Shown in pieces: positions 57,093 through 64,000 of a DNA stretch of 64,000 nt. A model generated the notes under the pieces. It saw nothing but the letters and a program-made list of their open reading frames with translations. It ran no database searches and was not told the origin of the DNA. Numbering within the stretch: position 1 is the first letter of the stretch; every line of letters starts with the position of its first letter. The position numbers and the translations under genes are program-made. Source of the DNA: Chromera velia (Eukaryota > Sar > Chromeraceae). The stretch is from contig JAHBMJ010004061.1 of the NCBI GenBank assembly GCA_018398765.1, positions 9,656 to 73,655 of the forward strand, read 5' to 3'.

Positions 57093-59231
57093 ATGCGGGA
57101 ACCAGAGGAAGCGACGAACGGGGGTCCCCCCCCGTCGGATGGTCACCAGTCCCCGTCAGAAAGTTCTGGAAATGAGACCGACAACAGAATCGCACTCGAG
57201 ACCCGCAAACTGAAACGCTTTTCTGTTCGAGATGTCATGTTCGAGTTGCGCGGCTCTCAATCGTTCCTTCCGCGTCTCCTGCGGTCCGACAAAAGAGAAA
57301 GGACGCGAATTCTGACTCGGCTCATGTTTGGGTTGATTGATGGCCAAGGGGTCATCATTGACGAAGAAAACTTTGGGCACGAATACATGGGGACGATGGT
57401 CTCGTCGGATTTTGTGGGCAATCTCTTGGCAGGGTTTTCTCCCTCTGTCGCTTCGATGTTTGAGGAATCAGTCACATCGCTGAAAGGCGTGTTGAATGCA
57501 AACATGTTCCGAAATTTCTGTAAACAGTTCGAACGGGTGTATCTGGTCTGTGCCTCCAAAATGGCACTTCGGGAAGCGGAGGAGGCGATAGAAGCTCGGA
57601 AGAAGACGTACACTTCCACATTGAGAAGTGTCATCCACCCTCTGCTACTTTTTTATAACGGGCAGACCGATTGTTACGACCCGAGAAACTTCCTTCGTTT
57701 CCAGAATGCGGAGACAGCATGGCGTGTGTGTACAGACAAAGCGCTCAAGAAGTTCATGGACACAGAGAAAGTGATGGACTTTGTGGGCAGATGGAGGCAG
57801 CACGCACCCTCCGATTTTTCCTGACAGTTCGATCTCTTTGAGGCTGCTCTCCAGAAGGTGAGAAAGTTAGGAGGAGATGACCGAGGAGGGGACTGAAGAA
57901 AGTGAAAAGAGCAAGACAAGAAGGAACTGCCACTGACCATTCGTCATCCATTCCATTCGGCACTGTCGGTCTTTGTTCCCCCTGCTCAACCGGAGTTTCT
58001 GCACTTTCTTCTTTTCTCAGAGCTCCGCCTGTTTGCAGAAGTAGAATGCAGTGCGAAAGAGCAGGGACGTTTTTCAACGACTTGTTGCTTTCATGTTGAC
58101 TGCAGGTGGTGGAAAACAACACTATCCCTCAGACCAAGGAGGCGGTGGACTTTCGGAAAGAGGTTCGTCATTCTTCAGACTGGCATAGAGGGGGCGGCAA
58201 TGCACAGTGGTGAGGGTGCGGATCTGGCTGTTTCTTCTTTCTTCCTCCTGTTATTTTTCGCCATCTGATTCTCTTTCTTTTCAAGTTGACTGAATCCTTC
58301 GTGTTTCTGTCTCCAGTGTCTGGTCTGACTTTCTTGAACTGTCTCAGCTCTCTTTTCCTCACCTTGCTTGTAGTCGATCCAAATCTGGTGGATTCATTCT
58401 TTCATCTTCTCTTTTCTTCCCTTGGTCCAATCTCGACCAGATGATGAAAGAACTCAGGAAGGTGATGCTGGATCTGTACGGCATCGGTCGGCAAATGGAG
58501 TATCACGGGTCGTGTGTGAATGGATTCGCCGATAAGGATTCCGCCTGTGAGATTCATATGGCGGGCGTTGGCGGACAGGTCAGCCCTTTTCCTTTCGTGT
58601 TGTTCGGCTTCTTGAATATTAATAATGTTTTTCTATCCTTGGAGTGTCTCTGTCTGCTGGGTCTGCTTCGAGTGACGGAAGCTCTTTGAAGATGGCGAAA
58701 GCGAGCGCTCTTCCAGCCTCCATTCCACTTCGCCCGCCTCCCTCGATCCCGCATGTCTTCTAGCTTTGTCTTCCTCTTCTTGCATGGTGACTTTGCTTCT
58801 GTTTGGCGTGCTGTTCTCTCTCTTCCTGTTGCTCTGTGTGTGTCTGTATGGCTCCTCATCTGTCCCTCGGTCTGTTGGTCCGACTGTCGAATAAAAGGAG
58901 ATTGAGAGAGAAAAGGAAACAAACCTTTGCTTTGTCAATCTGCCTCCTAGTGGCGCTGCGTGTCTACATCTTTTCATGGGTACGCTCCTCAGTCCCAACA
59001 ATTGACGCGCAATCATGAGTGTGCTGATCATGCAGCAAGGCAAAGACCTAATGCTCGTCGAAGCGAATGGAACACAAACCCGCATCGACTGCCAAATGTC
59101 AGATGAGCAAGTGCGCGTGAGACAATTGAAGCGGACTCTAGAGGTCGGTCTCGTTTTGCTTGCCTTTCCCCCTCCATGAGCCCTTTTTGCTTCTTTCTTT
59201 CTTTCTTTTCTTTCTTTCTTTCTTTCTTTCT

Positions 59232-59262
<31 letters not shown>

Positions 59263-59277
59263 AATTCTTTCTTCAAT

Positions 59278-59318
<41 letters not shown>

Positions 59319-59380
59319 AATTCTTTCTTCAATTCTTTCTTCAATTATTTCTTCAATTCTTTCTTCAATTCTTTCGTTCT

Positions 59381-59412
<32 letters not shown>

Positions 59413-59486
59413 TTCCTTTCTTTCTTTCTTTCTTTCTTCCTTCCTTTCTTTCTTTTCTTCCTTCCTTCCTTCCTTCCTTCCTTCTT

Positions 59487-59521
<35 letters not shown>

Positions 59522-61293
59522 CCTCTCTCTCTCCGTTCTCTTGTTTCTTCCTTTCTTTCTTCCCTCCCTACGTTTCTCCCTCCCTACCCTCCCTTGCTTG
59601 CTTCCTTCCTCCCTTCTTCTGTTTGTCTATCTGTTTTTCTGTCCTTCTTTCTGTCTGGAAGACAAAGAAACACGTTGCCTGTCTTTGTCCGTGGTGAGAA
59701 AAGACAAGAGACAGAACCATATTGTCTGTCTGTCTGTCTGTCGGTCGTCATGCGCGGCTTTCTTTGAGGAGGAAAATCTGCACTGAATCAGAACTGGGGA
59801 GGGGCGGCGGCAGTCAGCCTGTTTTTCTTTCTCCGTTGGCCGTTCTTTAGAAAAGCGACAAATGACGAAAGAAAAAGAAAATCTCATCCGGCCTGCAACA
59901 ATTCACAACTCTCTGCGAATCCATGAGAAACTTCGTGCAATTCTCTACACCCGGGGGGCGTCTGGATCTTCCCATTCTTTCGTGTCATCTGGATGACCCC
60001 ACTCATTCTTGCAGAGATCGGCCCCCGCTGGCAAGTACTCCTGGAATTCCAAAGTGGAGGCCGATGCCGACGGGCTTCCTTTCCTCTCTGTGATCGCAGT
60101 CAGTCAGTCGGAGAGGCAGCCAGGCATTCACATTTCGTACTTTGGCTCAGCTTTCCATGCACCTTCCCGCAAAAGGTTGTTCCTGCCTAACTTGGTGCTG
60201 TGAAGCAAGGCCTCTTTGTGCTTTGATTCCCACCGGGTCTCATCAAGAGTTTTCGTGCGCCCGTTTCCTGCTGTCGGCCAGAGCACCTCTTTTTTGCTTT
60301 CTTTGAAGTGGGTCGCAGAAAGCTTCTGGGAGATTAGAGTCATCCTCTGGCAGAGACACTTCAGGCATCTGTCCTTGCATTGACACTCTGCATAAAAGCA
60401 AGGTGTTGCGTTCTGCAACTGGTCGTTGAAACACACTGACCGAGAGAAACGATCCTCCCGCCGCTAGAACTGGTCTCCCGTTTCCAGACGTAGTTTTGTT
60501 TAGGTGTTCCCCAAATTTTGTTCCCTTCTCTGACTTTTTCTGTCCTTGTTTTTGCCTCGATGTGCGTGCAGGAACACTCGGATTTTGAAAAGAAACTTGT
60601 AAGCCACTGTTTTGCCTTTCGCATTTTATTCATACTTTATTTTCTCTCAATTCATCTCGCTTTGTCTCTCTCTGTCTCTCTGTATGTTCTCTTTCCACGT
60701 GTGTCTTGCCTACAGATGAGCATGCCTTTCTCTGTCATCTATGTGCCTCTCTGTGTGCCTTGTTTGTGACTCTTTCCTTCCTTCCCTCCTTCCTTTCTTT
60801 TCTTCCTTTTTCATCCTCGCAAGGCTTGATGACTCTTTTGTTCACTTTTTTCTTTGCTGTCTCTTTCTCTTCTACGGACACCTTCTTTCTTCCTTGTCCT
60901 CTTTTCTTTCTCTGTTGCACCTCTCTCTCAATCAACTCCTTTTATTCTTCGGTTAATTCTTCTCCTGTCCTGTGGCTCTGAACCCTCCCACAGGACTTTC
61001 CGATCAAACTGACTTTTGGGGAACCAGACCCGAAGCCAGTCCGGGCCGCCAGACTCCTGAGGGCGTACGCAGAAATCGAGCCTGCATGCTTTCAGCTGGG
61101 TCCGTTTCTTTCTTTGTAGACCCCCGTCTTTCTGACTCCTTGTTTCAGTGTCTGTCTGCTTGGTTTGGTTTGCTTTCCTTTTGTTTGTTTGTTTGTTTGT
61201 TTGTGTGTCCAACCGTCTGTTTACGTGTCCGTCAGATTGGTGATTTTGCTCTGTGTGGTGGTCGACGAGGTGGTGCGGCATTGTCGCGAAGGT

Positions 61294-61332
<39 letters not shown>

Positions 61333-61365
61333 CTCTTCTTTCCTTTCTTTCTTTCTTTCTTTCTT

Positions 61366-61405
<40 letters not shown>

Positions 61406-61413
61406 TCTTTCTT

Positions 61414-61453
<40 letters not shown>

Positions 61454-61510
61454 CTCTTCTTTCTTTCCTTCCTTTCTTTCTTTCTTTCTTTCTTTCTTCC
61501 TTTCTTTCTT

Positions 61511-61588
<78 letters not shown>

Positions 61589-61612
61589 TCCTTCCTTCTT
61601 TCTTTCTTTCTT

Positions 61613-61676
<64 letters not shown>

Positions 61677-61689
61677 TTCTTTCTTTCTT

Positions 61690-61725
<36 letters not shown>

Positions 61726-61786
61726 CTCTTCTTTCTTTCCTTCCTTTCTTTCTTTCTTTCTTTCTTTCTTCTTTTCTTTCTTTCTT

Positions 61787-61854
<68 letters not shown>

Positions 61855-64000
61855 TGTGTGTCTGTGTGTCTGTGTGTCTGTCCTTCTTTCTCTCTTGCGC
61901 GTGCACCTGCGTTACCCGATGAGTCACTCGACCGATCTGATGTATCTACTGCAGCGAGTAGGTCTTCCTGGGTGTTGGGTCGCCTGCGTTGTTGTGATTG
62001 TATTCTCTCGTGAGATCGCTTCTGCACGCCCTGGCTCCTGTCTGTTCCCTTCCATTCCGCTTTAGCTAGTCCATGTCTTCCCCATTTTCCTTCCTTGATC
62101 CCTTCTTTCGGGGGTCTAGGAGAGAACGAGCGCGTGTGGTGACGCTCGGTGGGCTGTGTGAGAGTGGTTGCAGGACTCCTTGTGAAAGTGTGGGCATACG
62201 CCCGTGGACTAATTTGTGCCGAAAACGGGGGTCTCTCTGCCGACGCTTGGATGTACATGGTCATCTTCTTCCTGCAGACGCGGTCGGTCGGTTGAATGGT
62301 TGATTTGTTGGTTGGTTGGTTTGTTGGTTGACTGGTCAAAGCCACCTCTTCTGGCGATTGTTGACAGAGATTTCTGTCTCTTATGTTGCAAGCTTTTTTT
62401 GTCTTCTCTCCGTGTCTCTTTTGCACGATGGCTTGATTGCTGATGTGTGCACGAGCGCCCACTACCCATGCTCCATTGACATATTTATTCATACCTCCTT
62501 TTATCTATCCATTTGTTGACCCAAGAACTCTCTCGACCTCACCGAATCATTTATGATTTGAGACAGCGGATGGACCGAATTTCTGCAGCAAGGGGGGCAA
62601 GCGACTGCTCCCAAACCTCCAGAACCCACCGAAGAAGTCCACGGAAGGGTCGGAAGGGGACGACAGCGACGAGGAAGAGGCACGTGACCCGAACTACTTC
62701 TTCAACCCTCCGTACGCAGACAAAAGCCGCGCCCCCGAGGTCTTGGCAGAGCCATTCACTGCCCTTCGGTGGGTCACCATGGATCTTCTATGTCTGTCTC
62801 CTTTTTTTCCCTTTCCTTCGCTTTTTCCGTTCTGTTTATTTGCCGTGTATTGGCTGCAAGCCGTTTCAGTCTCTTCAATGGGGACTACTGAATTCCCCTG
62901 ATCTGTGGAGGGGTAGCCTTCTCAGGCCCGCATTCTCCATCACAGTTTTCATTAATTGTCTGGACATGCATGTAAAATGCTGATTGATTTTTGCTCTCGT
63001 CGGAAGATCACTTTTTCTCCACTGGTCCCGAAGTTTGTGGCTCTCTGTATGTCTCCTCTTCTTGTTTGTCTGGTGACTTCGACTCAAGCGATGCATCGAA
63101 AGAAAGAGGGATGGCCAAGCGAGGGCTCAGTCGGCCAGAGTCGCTTCGTGAATTTCTTTGGGATTGAGCGGGCAGAGGAAGGAAGGGGTGCAACACAAAA
63201 GAAGGAAGCTGGGGTCGGTGACTATTCCCATCGTGAATTCCCACACAATCGATTTATGTGTCTTGTCTGTCTCTCTGTCTGTCTGTATGTGTGCAGACCC
63301 CGTGACTTGTCTGGGATTCCTTCAGACGATTTGAAGAAGCCTGGTCAGAAGGTGACCTTGATGGAGCTCCTTCTTGGTTTCTTCCACTTCTATTCGGTCG
63401 AGTTCTCTGTCCACTCGGAGGTCATCGTGATCGGAGACGGACACAGGACCACCAAGGCGGACATCTGCGGACTGGGTGTCGAGTACGATGAGGAGATGGA
63501 GGTCGGTCTGAAGGGAAATAAAGAAATGCGTTGAAACCATACAACGCACTTCTCTGCACGGAAAAAGGATGGATTGATGGATGAAAGAATGAAATGACGG
63601 ATAGATAGATACCTTTCTGTCAGCAACCCTTATCATGTCTCTTTCCTGTCTTCGTTTCATCTTCGGCCATCACTTATCGATCGTTGTGTCTTTGTCCCCT
63701 TCTTGTGTTCCGCTCGCTCAGCTACCCACTTGCTCACACGTTAATCCCTGCTCGTTCTCCCTGTGCTTTGCCCTCTCGACACTCATGCAGGCCGAATTGA
63801 TTGATGAAGGCGAAGACCCTGTGGGTTCCTTGGTGTATGCCCATTGTGTGTGTCTGTCTATCTGTGAGTAGGGTTCCTTTGTCGGGAGGTTAGAGGGTTT
63901 AGGGGACAGCGGAGCTGGGCCGTCTGTGGAGGACTGAAGGAACACGAGAAGGAAGGAAAGAGAGAGCCCTTTGCTCGGTACCAGAAGTTAGTAAAGGCTC
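57093..64000 (+). CDS. Terminal nucleotidyltransferase-like protein (TUTase / non-canonical poly(A) polymerase fold), catalytic Asp residues replaced; 3' end outside window
   Basis: Exons: 57093 to about 57770 (donor unsure), 57828-57857, 58106-58162, 58441-58578, 59036-59143, 60015-60098, 60572-60598, 60994-61099, 62174-62282, 62589-62768, 63297-63501 and 63791-63820, continuing to the right. Phases agree throughout. The first roughly 225 residues match nothing I know. The nucleotidyltransferase core begins YHGSCVNGFADKDSACEIHM. The usual G-S...S-D-x-[DE] signature has Ala and Glu where the two metal-binding Asp belong. The central and PAP-associated parts are clear: KPVRAARLLRAYAEIEPACF, LLVKVWAYARGLICAENGG, SADAWMYMVIFFLQTR, GGKRLLPNLQNP and TLMELLLGFFHFYSVEF. 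Active relatives add U or A tails to RNA 3' ends. Here either catalysis is lost and the protein is a scaffold, or unusual residues are used. Introns hold very long CT/CTTT repeats. Confidence 0.82.
59187..59530. repeat. (CTTT)n with CTTCAATT interspersions, then (CT)n
   Basis: About 340 bp of pyrimidine tetranucleotide repeat in the intron after 59143. TTCTTTCTTCAA units recur around 59260-59370. Confidence 0.95.
61290..61880. repeat. Higher-order (CT)n/(CTTT)n array ending in (GT)n
   Basis: Nearly 600 bp, filling more than half of the intron between 61099 and 62174. CT runs alternate with CTTT runs. A junction CCCCTCTTCTTTC occurs at about 61330, 61451 and 61724, which shows duplication of larger blocks. 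Confidence 0.95.

Noticed and set aside
61221-62492. 423-residue minus-strand open frame of Glu/Arg/Lys repeats
   Set aside because: It is the translation of CT/CTTT microsatellite and lies inside an intron of the TUTase-like gene. It has no non-repetitive domain.

Overview
This is nuclear DNA of a unicellular, probably photosynthetic, eukaryote. Genes are split into many short exons by GT-AG introns. Microsatellites are abundant and transposon debris lies between genes. A pentatricopeptide-repeat (PPR) gene has a signal-peptide-like leader, the kind of presequence used to reach complex plastids. A chromerid such as Chromera velia is my best guess, but this is inference and unproven. I found no bacterial operons, CRISPR arrays, rRNA or tRNA genes.

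Layout. 307-432: last exon of a gene running in from the left. 457-706: a small inverted-repeat element, with a sister copy at 56381-56646. 1551-6647 (+): SLC35/triose-phosphate-translocator-type transporter, 13 exons. 6.6-9.3 kb: spacer with a MITE-like element and a truncated non-LTR retrotransposon. 9292-19859 (-): multi-pass membrane class 3 lipase. 20290-24414 (+): fused GTP cyclohydrolase II and riboflavin pyrimidine reductase, head-to-head with the lipase. 27404-28024 (-): intronless mitochondrial-type small heat-shock protein. 28.8-29.3 kb: large fold-back element. 31075-34071 (-): PPR gene of 20 near-identical 38-residue repeats, broken by five in-frame TAG codons. 34726-40506: possible non-autonomous LTR element. 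42058-45082 (-): proteasome subunit beta-2 (PSMB7 type). 45874-48936 (+): U1A/U2B''-type spliceosomal protein, head-to-head with the proteasome gene. 49821-50718: second retrotransposon copy. 53118-55418 (+): small coiled-coil protein of unknown role. 57093 to the right edge (+): terminal nucleotidyltransferase-like protein whose catalytic aspartates look lost.

The genes are unrelated housekeeping functions: transport, lipid hydrolysis, riboflavin, proteostasis, splicing and RNA tailing. There is no operon-like unit. Two head-to-head pairs probably share promoter regions.

Window-wide patterns. About 46% of the splice donors I placed have C at intron position +3. Introns are pyrimidine-rich on the coding strand, so purine or pyrimidine runs reveal transcription direction. 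Exon coordinates were placed by eye from reading-frame continuity and conserved motifs, with every junction checked for phase unless stated otherwise.
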